Positions 33,791 to 45,433 of a stretch of 64,000 nucleotides of DNA are shown here, one piece after another. A model generated the notes under the pieces. It was not told where the DNA came from. It saw only the letters and a program-made list of their open reading frames with translations, and ran no database searches. The DNA lies in contig CDMY01000113.1 of the NCBI GenBank assembly GCA_001179505.1, positions 107,672 through 171,671 on the forward strand, written 5' to 3'. The stretch comes from Vitrella brassicaformis (taxonomy: Eukaryota > Sar > Vitrellaceae). The position numbers and the translations under genes are program-made. The stretch's first letter is position 1. The number at the start of each line of letters is the position of its first letter.

Positions 33791-34413
33791 GCAAAAACTC
33801 TTGAGTAGGGGTTTTGACGTGCCCGATGTGTATGCCGATGACCGCCGCGCCTTCACCAAGAAGGTCCTTCGGATCAAAAAGGACCACCGTGAGGTGAGGA
33901 GGGCAGGGAGGCGCATGCAGCATTGCGCAATGGCTCAGGGGCATCGACGACATTCATTCGTTTTGTTCTCTCACTGCAGGAGTTCGCCCAGTGGATGGGC
34001 TCGCTGCGCGGCACTCAGGAGGGGAGGGACGTTGGCATCATGTTGGTCAAATTCAAGGAGGACCTGAGAGAGAGAGGTACGTCAGACGCACATCTACCCA
34101 CACACGCAACACCTGACACTCTCTGCTGCGCTGTGCGGTCCCGTTTTGCAGATGAGGGAGGCCAAGGATGCCACTGCCAGCAGCACCACCCGCCAGCAAC
34201 AGCAACAAGAGACGGAGAGCCGCGAGCGTGAGCGTGAGCATCCGGAGCGTCAGCATTCGGCCCCCCTCGCCGCCTTCGTGCACCAGGGAGCTTCAGGTAC
34301 GCACGCAGACACAGCGCCCGTGTTCCGTCCGTCTGTACACATGTATTCATATGTGTGTGTGCAGATGGCTGTTGATCAATCGCCGCCTACATTTTATATT
34401 TCGATGTCTCGGT
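33765..34413 (+). CDS. A-B-C array unit 4
   Basis: ATG 33765, inside the end of unit 3. Exon A MRPDATAVRQKLLSRG, FDVPDVYADDRRAFTKKVL, RIKKDHRE; intron 33894-33979; exon B EFAQWMGSLRGTQEGRDVG and IMLVKFKEDLRER; exon C (from about 34152) MREAKDATASSTTRQQQQQ, then Glu/Arg repeats and HSAPLAAFVHQGAS, ending at a GT near 34296. A last exon beginning at about 34365 would contain element copy 3; the phase there gives an early stop, so the true 3' end is uncertain. Confidence 0.5.
34379..34400 (+). repeat. IAAYILY element, copy 3
   Basis: Identical to copy 1 over the 20-nt core and similar on both sides (GGCTGTTG upstream, CGATGTCTC downstream). It lies 14 nt after 'tgtgtgtgcag'. In the IAAYILY frame a TGA stands four codons upstream, so this copy looks non-coding or decayed. 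Confidence 0.65.
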
Positions 34414-34429
34414 AGTCTGTTTGCCCTGT

Positions 34430-35830
34430 TTGGGAGCGAACGGCACTTGCGGCGTTTGGAGATAGCCGGCAATACCGCCACCACCACCACCACCAGCAGC
34501 TGCGCCAGGTAAGTATCAGGACACACTGAGGGAGAGGTGCGTGAGAGTGCAGCACCACAGGCGAGCAAAGGACACAGGCGTACCTTACTGCGCGTCATCT
34601 GTCCATCATCGTCGTGTTTGTGTGTGGGCTGTCGGTCTGTCAGGTCAGTCGAGAGGACTTCAATAGCAGCAGCAGTAGCAGCAGCCGCCAGCCCAATCGG
34701 AAGCCATTCATGCCCCCCACCGCAGCAAGAACGAGTGGTTTGAGATACACAGCACGGCACCACATGCTGCAGGTATGAACCAGAGAGGACACAGTGAGGG
34801 AGAGGTACATGAGAGCATCTCATCTATCTCGCTATTCCGTCGTGTGCGTAGGCGCCCACCCCAGCGGTGGCCTGCCGACGTTGATGGGGCCGGGCAGCTC
34901 TCGGAGCAGCACGGCGGGACCACCAGGTTGACTCAAGGAAGGACAAAGACGATGACAAGTACAGGAATGAAAGGACTGACTGCCCATCTTTGTGTGTGCA
35001 GGTCCGGGGGTGGTACAGAGGCCGTCCCCCTTCTCTGCATCGGCGCGAAGCGGGGCCGCCCATCTGGTCTCATGACATCCGCCCATCATCCTCCGACGGC
35101 AGGAACGAGCCCCCTCGCCTCCGGGGCCTCCGGCGCCCCTCCCGCCGCGAGACAACAACAAGCCTTACTACGGAAACAAGAAGTAGATGGCGTGAGTAGA
35201 GCTGCTGGGCCGATAGGTAAGAGAGACGAGCAGTGCACATATGGAAACAACGGAGGGCGGGACGAGGGAGGGAGGGAGGGAGGGAAGGAGGGAGGGAGGG
35301 AGGATGAACGGACTGGTTCGTGTAGCCGTGATGGAGGCACTACTATGGAGCCCAGACGCTCTCCTCACGTGATGGAAGCCCACTCGCCCCAAGGGCGGGC
35401 CTCACCTCGACACGCCATCATACCAGAAAGCAAGGCAAGGCAGGGCAGGAAGGAAGGCCATACATTACATGTCCAACACCTACATAGCTATCTGTGTGTC
35501 TATCGATTGGCAGGCCAAGGGACATCTCCATCCCGGCGGTACCGGTGCGGCCCCGTCGTGCAAGAGAGCTGATCGGGCTCCACCTGCTACGGCCTCTCAC
35601 GCTGACGCCCAGAGCGACCCAGCAACCACATGAGCCGACCAAGGGCGGCAAGCAGCAGCAGCACCATCATCTCCGCAGCAGGACCCCCCCACCCTCTTAA
35701 GCTCACCAACGATCCACCAGGCCCGACGTGACGACCATGCACCTACAGCAGCGCAAGCGCGAGGCGGTCGTAGAGAAGGGCCGACGAGAAGCACCCCACC
35801 CACCACCCACACCACATAGACAGAGGGGAG
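34430..35830 (+). other. Region of small exon-like ORF pieces, gene model unresolved
   Basis: Several short open stretches flanked by AG and GT appear (for example 34440-34510 with a (CCA)n run, 34645-34770 with a Ser-rich run, 34850-34927, 35003-35195, 35515-35640). They are Pro/Arg/Ser-rich, in changing frames, and split by purine arrays such as (GGAGG)n at 35265-35305. I cannot join them into one protein. They may be the 3' exons of array unit 4, another decayed gene, or noise. Confidence 0.3.
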
Positions 35831-36732
35831 AGGATGGCTGTTTCTTGTTTTTGTCTATCTATGGTATGGATGTATGGTACTTAATTAGTGTATTGTATTG
35901 CTTTTGAGTCATCAGCCCTACTCGGCCTATTCTTTTTGTCCCTCCGTATGGTGCGTGACGATACTTTTTTTTGTGCCTGGGTGTGGTGTGTGGCTGTCCT
36001 CTCCCCGTCTGTTTGCTTATGTGCGTCGGCTTTAATGTCGTTGACCATCCGAGTGGTGTGGGTGGTGGTGCTTCTTGTCTGTCGGGGGCGAGGGATCTAC
36101 GGGCTGGTGGTGGGTGGATGGGTGGCCAAATGAGTGGTGTAAAACAGGGGCCTGCCGGGGGGTGTAGGCAGGGGTGTCTGCCTTTTGTTAGCTCTCTTTG
36201 CTCTCTTCTTCCAAACTGACCTTTGATGCGATGCGTGAGATGAGCTGCGTGGAGAGGCGTGAGCGTAACGCCATGCCATGCCATGCATGTGTCGTGTGCA
36301 TCCGTCCATGTCATGTCGACCGACTTACTACTGACTGACTGACTGCGTGGTAAGCGCGTCCCTGCTCACACAGGCAGCTCAGAGCCCGACAGGTGGAATG
36401 TCTGTCTGGCTGTCTGGATGGCCTGCCGGGGTTGCTGCTTTCAAATCGCCGCCTACATTTTATATTCTATGGCTGTGGTTATACAACTGGATGAGACACA
36501 GTGTGTCTTAATGCTTGACGGATGTATGTGACGCCGTGTGGATGGAGATTATAAAGATGTGAAGAGCATGAAATTTAAACTTGCATTGGCTACAGATCAG
36601 CTACTGAACAGACGGCAGCATTGATGCAGGGTGTCATGTCGTGTCTCATCGTCTTGCTGGGCCGAAACCAACAGACCTACAGGCAACCACGGGAGCCACC
36701 AATACTCAGCGGTGCATACGCGATAGGCTTGC
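35831..36732. other. Intergenic region with element copy 4
   Basis: About 900 nt, AT-richer near 35850-35960, with TGCCATGCCATGCCATGCATG repeats at about 36270-36290 and TGACTGACTGACTG near 36330. No gene seen. Confidence 0.5.
36445..36466 (+). repeat. IAAYILY element, copy 4
   Basis: The 20-nt core is identical to copies 1 and 3, but here it sits in non-coding DNA 271 nt beyond the end of the downstream minus-strand gene. GTTGCTGCTTTC upstream weakly resembles the GGCTGTTG of copies 1 and 3. Confidence 0.65.
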
Positions 36733-39700
36733 TTACCCGCCCAGCAGCTGCTCATATCTCTGGAAGCCTCCCGATCGCACCGTGTCAGTGCCCTTGAACG
36801 CACTCATTTTGCTGCTGATCCTGCTGCCGTGCCGAGAGCCCGACCGCCGGCCGCGCGATGCCTTGGATGCACGAGACGCACCGCTGCTGCCCTGCACGCA
36901 ACAGACACACATGAACACACAACATCGACCACCACGTAGACCGTTCACCGACCTGCGAGGCTGGTCTCTTCTCGTATCTGCTGCCAGGACTTGAGAGCCG
37001 CTCAGTGACGCTGCCGCCCAGTGTGCGGCTGGTCTTGATGGCCAGCTTCTCGTGCAAAGGCAGGTCTATTCCTGCAGGCGGGGCGTCACGAATCTTGGCC
37101 AGGTCGATTTTCGGAAACTGGAACTGAACCTCCGTCACCCCAGCAGTGGGGGAGAGCTCCTCTGCGAAGACACCAAACGTACCGGGACATACATGTGCTG
37201 GCAAGGAGACATGTACTTTGTGTCTCTCTTTCACCTGGCCGTATGAGTTCATGTTGCAGCCGGCTCCTGGGGCTTGTGAAACCGACCTCTGGCGCACCGT
37301 GGTCGGCGAATGCTGGCTTTGAGCCTGACGGTGTGATGTTCTTGAAGCTGATCGACGGGCGCATGTTGAATCCTGAGGAACGTGCAAGTCGACAAACTCT
37401 GTCTTTTGCTGCGCAAAGCCTACCTGGTGTCTTCCTGAGGTATCTGAGTGTCCCGTCCAACTCATCGGCAATCTCATCAATCGAAGTCACCGGCAGACCC
37501 CTACATTCACGCGTCAAGACAGACGGAATATTCCCATGTCTTTGGAGACCGAGGGGCTTACCTGTGTCCTTTCTGGTCCTCCTCGGTCACTGACATCAGA
37601 CAGAAAGCGAAACCGTGTCTCCCTTGCGGTGTGTCTTCTCCCGGCGCTTACACAGTGCATGCTTGGACCGTCTTGCCTCCTTTTCCACGTCCATTGCGGC
37701 CGACGTGAGGGCGAGGGCACCGCCAGCTCCCACCAGACGGCCTGTGGGAAAACCAGAGGTCGTTGTCGCTGCCATTTTTCTGTCTCATCACACACCAGGA
37801 GTTTTCCGGGGACCAATGGAGAAGGAGCTGTAGGTAGGCTTCACATCGGAGTAAAACGTCTGTACACCAAACCCATACAAATCTACCTGCCTGTCTGGGT
37901 CTGCGCGTCTCGCCTTCCCCTCTCACCGTCGCCTTCTTGTTGACGATCGCATCAAATAGCCGCGGCCCATTCTTCATGTTCGCATGCTCAATGAGGTCTG
38001 ACGTCCATCTCTTCCGCGCCCTCTTGGGGGCCGCCTTGCTGCTCTTGAGTTTCATGTGCACCTCGTGAGGCTCCAGACGCGACGGTCTCTTGCCGGCTGC
38101 AGGGCTCTCATCCCCCCCTGCCAGCGGCTCGATCGGCGCGCCTTCGATGGCCAGCTGGAAGGGCTGTGGCTTGAAGAGGGGGGAGGGAGGGGAAGGCTCC
38201 TCGGCTGCTGCAGGAGGCGCAGGCTCTTCCTGTAGAGGTGGCTTGGGGGATGAGGCCGGACGCCACCATGGGTTTTGTGATGTAGTGAAGCCGGGGATCT
38301 CTCTCGCCTGAGGCCTGAAGTGGGCCTCGTTGTAGGCTAGCTGCTCGCACTTCTGCTGCTCCTGAAACGCAGCGAGTAGACGAAGTGTGTGAACGTTGCT
38401 GTCTGTTGGTGTCTCACTTTAAGCTTGCTCCTGGTCTTCTCTTTGGGTGGCGGTGGGGAGTATCCCAGCGCCTGCTTTACTCCGCCTCCTGCGGGAATAA
38501 GTTCCAGTGCTGCCTCGTGAGCCCTTGTCGCCTCTGCACAGACACAGGCGATCGATCGCATGCGACTGCCGGTGCGTGTTGCACCTTCGATCTGTCTCCT
38601 CATTTGCGTGCGTCGCTCCTCCAGGCATTCGGTGCGCGTGCGCCCAGCGGCAGGGATAGTGGATGCTGCAGCAGCGGCAGCAAAGATGCAGGCGGGAACG
38701 TGAAGGTCACCATTGAGCTCTTGATATCTCCCACTGTCTCACTTGTGCATTCGAGGCGTTCCTTCTCAGCCTCCCTCTGAGGGTCAAGTGGGGCCGGCAG
38801 CTGCGAGAGACCTGACAGGAGGAGAAGAAGGATATGGACACACGTGCCCACCAGTGGTTGAAGACTTTTCTCTCTATCTGACCGAATCTGGGTCGGAACG
38901 ATAGCTTCTCAGCGTTGAGGCGCTGACGAGGATTGACACCCCTGATGGACAGCAAAGATGAACATTAAACTCGCAAAGCTGAAGATCAACTCACGTTGGC
39001 TCCTGTTTGAGATCGGACTGCTGTGCCGGCGGCTGCGGGACGAGGGGAGGGTGCTCCTGCTCCCACTTGATTGCTCGTGCCTCAGCTGTCTGCTGCATCT
39101 CGGCCTGCACACACCCATATGCACACCCACACAGACACCAAGACTCCCAAGGACAAAATGAACAGGCACCTTTCGCTGGCGAATGAGGTCGCCCCTGGTC
39201 GCATGGCGAGGAGTCTTCTCGGACAGCGGATGGGGCGGGAAAGAGGCTAAAGGGGAACAAGGGAAACACCCGCCCGCACCTTCTTCATTCAGCTTGCATA
39301 GTTGTCCGACCTCACCGAGTGGGTCGGTGTCTTTGCCGTCGGGGAGCTCGCCTAAGGATTGCACCACGCCCTGCCGCTGGAACACAGGGTAGGGCCGCGA
39401 ACTGCCCATCTTGTCCCATCCGAACTGATACTTGGACAGCCAACCCTGCACACAAGTGAGAGCCATGAATCTCACATGTAGGGCATGAGAGAGCGATACA
39501 GGCCCTAAAACCTACGTCATTGAGAGCCTGTTTGCAGGTCTGCATCTCCTGCTCGTTAAGCACGCCATCTCTGTCGGCGTCAAAGCACTTTGCAATGAAG
39601 AAATCCTTGCCGGACACCCCGCCATCGCGGTCTGCAGCACATCCGACAGATCATAATGTCCTTTTTTTCCCTCCTGCTTTTCCATCCATACCTATGTCAA

Positions 39701-39881
39701 ACGAAGGGTGGGGAATCGTCTCGGCTCGTCTTTTCTCTAGCAGCTGCGTCCTCGTTGCAATGGCAGGCTGCCTCGTCCATTCCTCCTTCGGCTTCTCGCT
39801 GAGCACTGCCCCCTTGTCCTTGAGCGGCACACGGGCGTGCGTGTGGCCATAAATGGTGTAGTTGGGCACCAGCACCTTCAT
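36733..39881 (-). CDS. EF-hand protein with long basic/Pro-rich tail
   Basis: ATG 39881, stop 36733-36735, about 12 exons on the minus strand. The N-terminus is MKVLVPNYTIYGHTHARVPL, then two EF-hand loops: DIDRDGGVSGKD (built across the intron at about 39690-39634) and DADRDGVLNEQE (about 39590-39555). After GWLSKYQFGWDKMGSSRPY the protein is rich in Pro, Lys, Glu and Gln, with FNEAHFRPQ-like, IPGFTTSQNPWWRP and a conserved-looking middle (KRWTSDLIEHANMKNGP). The end is Ser/Arg-rich (RGRRSGSRHGSRISSK). Calcium binding is likely for the second loop; the first ends in Asp rather than Glu. The architecture suggests a structural cytoskeleton or cilium protein, which is inference. It shares a 208-nt divergent promoter with the gene at 40090. 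Confidence 0.75.
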
Positions 39882-40089
39882 CGAAAAGAAAAAGGGGAAG
39901 GGAGAAGAAGACTGGGGGCGAGCTCGCCAGCCCCCGGGGCGAGCCTTGACTCAGAAAGGGCTTGAGGGAGGCCACAATCGGCGTTTTGTGGTGGGCAGAG
40001 GCGCGGACGCGATAGGCGAACCGAAACACGAGCTGAATTCGCGAGAACCAAGTGACTGCCGCCTCCGGACTCGACACGCAGCGTCATCC

Positions 40090-42343
40090 ATGGGGGGTGT
40101 GTGTTCAAGGAACGAGGCCGCAAGCAGGGCTCTTTGGCGTTCCCTCTCTTGCCACGCCTGCGTGTCGCTTATCGTCGACCCCAACGTCATCGACGATGCG
40201 GCATTCGCCTCCAGCCGGCACGAGGAGGGCGCCTACGAGTATGAAATCAACGAAGAGGAACAGCTTGAGGGGCGGGGGGACACCGACCAGAACAGGGATA
40301 GGCGGCTGAAGAGCCAGGCCTCGCTGCGTCAAAGGAGGGACGAGGCCACCCCCAGGTGCTTCATCTTCGCGGCTGCCTTTGAGCAAATCAAGTTCTGCCT
40401 CGTTGCTGAATTCACGTGAGTTGAGGGGCGAGGGGAAGAGGGGAAGAGGGAAATGCGTCCGTGACTTGGCACGCCATTCGTGTGTTTTTGTGTGTTGCTG
40501 TGTGCAGCCACTCGCGCTACCGTGCGATCGAGATTCGCGAGTATGAGACCTCGCAGGGCCGCGGACACATCGTCATCCTTTACGTGAGGGCAGACGTGAC
40601 AATCCCCTAGGCACGCATTAGGGGTGTGTGTTTCAACGGGCGTGGCGTGTCTGTGTGTTTGTGCAGCCCACCCTTCCCTCAAGCAAGCCTCCCACGCTCT
40701 CCCACTGGTCGACTTCCTCATCGCTCAGTGACCCCAGCCCCAACACATCACCCGTCGCGGCACCCTTCACACTGCCCCTCGTGTACAAGTCTGAAGGCTT
40801 CGACATGCAGGACCTAATCGTGGACTGGTCAGACGCACCCGTCACCCCCGTGGACAAGGCCATGCGCATCCGGTGGGACTACACGCCGCCACTCGGTATC
40901 TCGTTTTCCTTCTCGATGCGCCTCGACAAGAACGTTGGGGACAGCGACGTCGACGACCGCAAGTCGGTGCTGACCTCCGTCAGCCACACGGATAGCAAGG
41001 GAGCCGGCCTGCTGCTGGGCGACGGCGACTTGATCGAGTTGGTGGTCAATGAGAGCCATCCCGTCACTCTGGGCGACATGGTCAACCCGTTTGGTGGCCT
41101 GACGAGCGAGCTGGGTGACAAGGAGTCGGACGGGGGCGCGAGGGCGGGTTTCCCACTCTACTTCTGGGGCCGTGCCCGGCTGGTGAGTGAGCGTGCCAAG
41201 GAGGTGTCGGTGAGTGTGGGCGGCCGGCGGTGCCAGGTGCAATGCTACGATCGCTTGGTGGATAACGAGTGGAGCCTCAAGGTGGGCTACTCCCTCAGCC
41301 CACTGCTGCACCGATGGACGCCACAACATGAAGGTGAGGAGGGCGGATGGAACGGACAAAAAGATATGCACCGAAAGCGCTCTCCCTTGTGTGCATGTCA
41401 GGAATGATGAAGCAGCGAAGTGAGGTTTTGTACCGCTACAACGACCTGTTTGAGCTGGAGCGCGTCGAGGCCCTCGACCCGTCCCCTCTCTCGCCCCCAC
41501 ACAGCCGCACGTACATCCACTTCGGCCCGCCATTCCCTGACCTCTTCCGTCTCAAGATCGGCACCGCGGTCAAGGGCAGGGCGGCTTTCGGCGTGGAGTT
41601 CTTCTCGATGCCAGCCAACTTCACCCACAGGTGTCCCCCGCACCCCATGCTGTCCATCCCCCTCTCGCCCGGCATCCCCATCACATACGACTGCAATGAG
41701 AATGACGTTATTGACGAAGACGACGACGGCATGAGCGGGCCGGAGGGCGCGGCGGGGTTCTTCCCGCCATCGCCCAGCCAGACCAACCATGCGGGCGGCG
41801 ACGTGGGCGGCGGCCTGCCCCTCTCGCCAGCCTCGTCGCTCGTCAAGACTGCGCAGAAGAGGGCGGACGTCCAATCCTGCCTGGACCACGCCTACGCCGT
41901 GGACAACCTGCTGCAGTGCACCACGACCACCATGCGGGAGCAGGAGGCCGAGGCCAAGGGGGACGTCTGCGGAGGGGGCGACGCACTGCTCACGCGTTAC
42001 CACATGAACGGTCGGTGTAGCCCAGAACACAAGAGAGGAATGGGGAAACCGCTGACGCGAAATTGATCCGTCTGTGTGACGCCCGTGTGCAGGTATGGAC
42101 ATCTCGGGTGTCATGGCGGCGAGGTACTCGGTGGTGCGTGTGAGCGAGGGTCGTGTGGAGGTGGAGCTGCGGCCCCTCAAGACGTTCCAGGTGGAGCACA
42201 AGTACGACAGCAAGGGCAACAGGCGGCAGTGGGTCAACCAGTGGGTGTGGAAGTGCGCCATCACCGCTCTCAGCGGCTCCCACTCGCCCTCCCAGGGGTC
42301 TCGCCTGTACGTCAACGGCCACTGGGAGAGAGAGGTGCTCTGA
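40090..42343 (+). CDS. Unknown protein with N-myristoylation/palmitoylation signal
   Basis: ATG 40090 gives MGGVCSRN: Gly2 with a small residue pattern for myristoylation and Cys5 as a palmitoylation candidate, so membrane attachment is likely. This favours 40090 over the in-frame ATG at 39862. Five introns; stop ends 42343; about 650 residues. Regions: acidic N-terminus, AAFEQIKFCLVAEF, HSRYRAIEIREYETSQGRG, a long globular exon (40665-41336) with SVLTSVSHTDSKGAGLLLGD, another (41402-42010) with RTYIHFGPPFPDLFRLKIG and an acidic DEDDDG loop, and a C-terminal exon with VEVELRPLKTFQVEHKY. I recognise no domain. The dual-acylation start is common in alveolate pellicle and flagellar proteins. Confidence 0.75.
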
Positions 42344-43029
42344 CCGATAGGATAGGTCGTCGCATTACGTCACGTCATGTCACGTCACGCGTCCAGCCGC
42401 TCTGTCTTCTCTCGTCTGCCTGTCTGTCTGTCTGTCTGTCTGTCTATCGGTCTGCGCAAAGTATGCTGTTGATGTGTCAGCATGTGTGGCCGGTTTTGCT
42501 CGTCTCTCTCTGTGTCCGTGCGTACGTCCGTGCCTGTCTGTCTGTCTGCCTGCCCGTCTGCCTGTTGTGTGTGGCTGAAAGGTGGTTGCTTGCGGTTCTC
42601 GGGAAAAGCCCCGGGCCGCACATTTGAGCGAGTTTCGTTTCTGCGTGTGCATGGCGTGGCGTGGCTGCTGATCGTATGTCTTGGGTAAGAATTGACTGGC
42701 TGGATGCATGGGGGAACGAGACACTGAATGAATTGCAGTGGTCTGTCCATGTACCCTGTTGTGTGTCCCATCACCGCAAGCCTGGCCATATCCGGATTCC
42801 ATGAGGGAACGAGGCGCTGAATGGATTGCAGTGGCTGTCTGGCTAATCGCAACAAACAGCCTGGCCAACCTGGCCGATCTGCCGTTAACGCATCGGCACA
42901 GCGTACAAGTGGAGGAGTCTTTTTGTCGGTCGCTTTCTGCGAGCATCGCATTCGCTAATTAGAGGCTTGTCGCGGCCAAAAGGCAGGAAGGTGCATCGCT
43001 CTGTATTTGTCGTGTCGCATCAGCGAACC
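42344..43029. other. Intergenic region with tandem duplication
   Basis: About 690 nt. TCTG repeats at 42417-42445 and 42530-42560. A stretch of about 45 nt (GGGAACGAG.C.CTGAATG.ATTGCAGTGG) occurs twice, at about 42710-42741 and 42804-42835. No gene seen. Confidence 0.5.
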
Positions 43030-44945
43030 ATGGCGGTCCTCCTCACGACCATGGTCGCCGCCCTGGCTGTCCTCTCGGCTGCAGCAGCGTCGCCCTTGCG
43101 GCGCCTCGCACCGTCAGAGGAGGTGTGCAAGAAGACAAACAAACAGCAGGTGGGAACGACGACCGACTCACTCTTGATGTGACCAGAAGAAGAGGCCTGC
43201 CTCTGCTGCTGCCATCGTTTGTGTGTCAGTCTTTGGCCCTCCAGATGGGCTGTTTGACAGCAGCGTCGTATGAAGACACTACAGCCGAGGACTACGCACA
43301 AGTAAGCCGAAGGCAGGAAGCTCTCCCCGTCTCTGGAACTCGCCACACCCCTCTTGCCGATCCGTCGCTTGGCAGGAGTGGCACCTGGCTCTCCCAATCG
43401 TGTCCAAGGGCGATGCGGCCATTGTATGGGTGAAGCCCTCGCCCAAGCCATCCCGTGCACCCACCCCCGAGCCCCCCTACTCCCGCATGTACCCGAAGGG
43501 CCGTCTGGTGGACGCATTCTTCCAGTCCCCGGACGAGTTTGAAGCACCAGAATCGCGGGGCTGGGACGCCTTGAGGATTGAGCTCGACGACGAGACGTGG
43601 GACGAAGCGGAGTGTGCCATCTCATTCGTGGTGGGTGGACAGACAGGGGAGAGAGTGGATGTCTAGGTGCTCTGATTAGCACGGGTTGATGGGCGTGTCT
43701 GCACACAGGGGAGCAACGACCATCAGGACCTGTTCAACTCGTATCACATTGAGCCATACGAGCCCGTCACAGACCCACAAGGCAACACGTAAGCAAAGCG
43801 GATCCGATTGTCGGCATCCATCCATCCATCCATCCATTCTCGTGCGCTGTCGTGCAGATACGAGGTGCACGCGGGCTTTTACGAAGAAGCCATGGTACGT
43901 GAACGTTCGGTGTCAGGCCCGGCATGGGCATCGCCATGAATGGATATTTCTCCATCATCATGTATGCAGTCGTTGATGGAGAGCCCCGAATGGGAGGTCT
44001 GGGACGTCATGCGGAACAGCAGTGTTTGCTCTATGGGCATCTACTTCACGGGCTTCTCACTCGGGGGTGCGCTGGCGTCGCTCTTTCACCTGCAGCAATA
44101 CGGACCCTGGAGCGATAAGGCCACAGTAAGGACGGAGGGCGGAACACCACAACCAATACCCCACGCACATGCTCGACCGCGTGTGTCTGTCCGTGTCAGC
44201 TCATCACCTTCGGCGCTCCACCTGTCGTCACCCACCGATCCTTCCCTCCTGAGCACACTGACCAAGATGAATCGCCCCCTTGTCACAGCAATGGCGTGCA
44301 CTTCCAGTATTCCTCCTTCTGGGCGGGCAGCGACCCCGTCCCCCGGCTGTTCTCGTCCTCCCTGCGGCACTTGGAGAGAATCGTCGACCTAGAGAGAGGC
44401 GTCACCAATCGGGCCAACTATGAGACAGCAGGGGGCGACATGTGCGCAAGGCGGCTGGCGGCCGAAGGCCTCCCCTCTTCGTCTGCCAGCGATGACCGGA
44501 GATCCCTCCTGCTGCTTCAAGGCATCTGGAATCCTTGGCAGGTGTGCGGCACGGCTGAGAAAGATTGATGGCTGTGCATGCTGTCTGTCCGTCTATCTGT
44601 GTGTGTTACCGGTTTCTCTGTCAGCACTACCTCCGGAACTACGTGACGATGTTCGCGGAGCTGCAGAGGGTGGTGCCGAGCCCCGTGACTGATAGCAACG
44701 AGAGCCAGGAGACGTGCAGCTACGATACCCGTGGCACGTGCTTCCTGCTGCCCTGCTGGGGCTATGGCAGCAACGTGTCATGCCAAAGGGGCAGGTGTCT
44801 CTGTCGAGACAATTTTTGTTTCAGCGGCGGGCAGTGCCGCCCTGCAGCACCGGTGGCGCAGGAGGCGGCAGAGAAGGGGAGGCTGAGCGCTGAGGCTCTT
44901 CTGAGCGTGCCTGCACCCGTCCTGCCACTGGTAAGGGACGTGTAG
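43030..44945 (+). CDS. Secreted class 3 (fungal-type) lipase
   Basis: ATG 43030 begins a clear signal peptide (MAVLLTTMVAALAVLSAAAA). Exons join to give SLALQMGCLTAASYEDT, an N-terminal half, VHAGFYEEAM, the nucleophile elbow GFSLGGALAS (about 44050; Ser of GxSxG), LITFGAPPVV, and SSFWAGSDPVPRL, whose Asp is at the usual catalytic position (about 44335). The last exon begins HYLRNY, with the likely catalytic His (about 44625). This order is that of lipase_3 enzymes, which hydrolyse acylglycerols. After the fold comes a Cys-rich tail (CSYDTRGTCFLLPCWGYGS, CQRGRCLCRDNFCFSGGQC), like a small disulfide or EGF-like module. Eight introns. Export outside the cell or into a vacuole is expected. Confidence 0.85.
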
Positions 44946-45433
44946 TGATGTGTATATGGATCCCATGCATGTGTGCATCCACACATACATGCACAGTCAG
45001 CCTTACGTGTTTCGTACTTTTTGTCAAAAGCAAGCCGCGTCGCCCATAAATGTGCTGGCACGTTTCGTGTGTGTGTGTGTACTATGTCACGTGTGTGTAT
45101 ATATGTGTGTGTAGGCGTGTACCGTACGCATGTGCAATGATGGCACTCGATGGGCTGGCTGTAGTCATGTTTCTCCTCCGGATCCTCCACTCCATTTGTA
45201 TGTTTGCGTTGATCCTGACACGACACGCTCATCGGTTGCTTTGGCCTTTAGGGACGTACTACGTGTGTCCATGTTCATGTGCATCGCACCAACGCCGAGC
45301 AAGTGCGTGTGTGGATATGAATTCAACAGACGGCAGTCCACCACATCGTGTGTGCCTCGGTGATTTGCCTCACCCATATAAGTGCATCGTGGTGTACTCA
45401 TCCCCGCCGCGGCGAGAATGGCGTCGCGCGAGA
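44946..45433. other. Intergenic region
   Basis: About 490 nt with TG/TATATG tracts around 45066-45112. An ATG at 45418 opens a short other-frame ORF that overlaps the kinase start; it is probably not used. Confidence 0.4.

Noticed and set aside
36231-36296. CCATG repeats as a promoter or origin motif
   Set aside because: Similar TGCCATGCC runs occur inside introns (6920-6975), so this is simple-sequence DNA.
41398-42315. 305-codon minus-strand ORF
   Set aside because: Antisense to well-supported exons of the acylated unknown protein.
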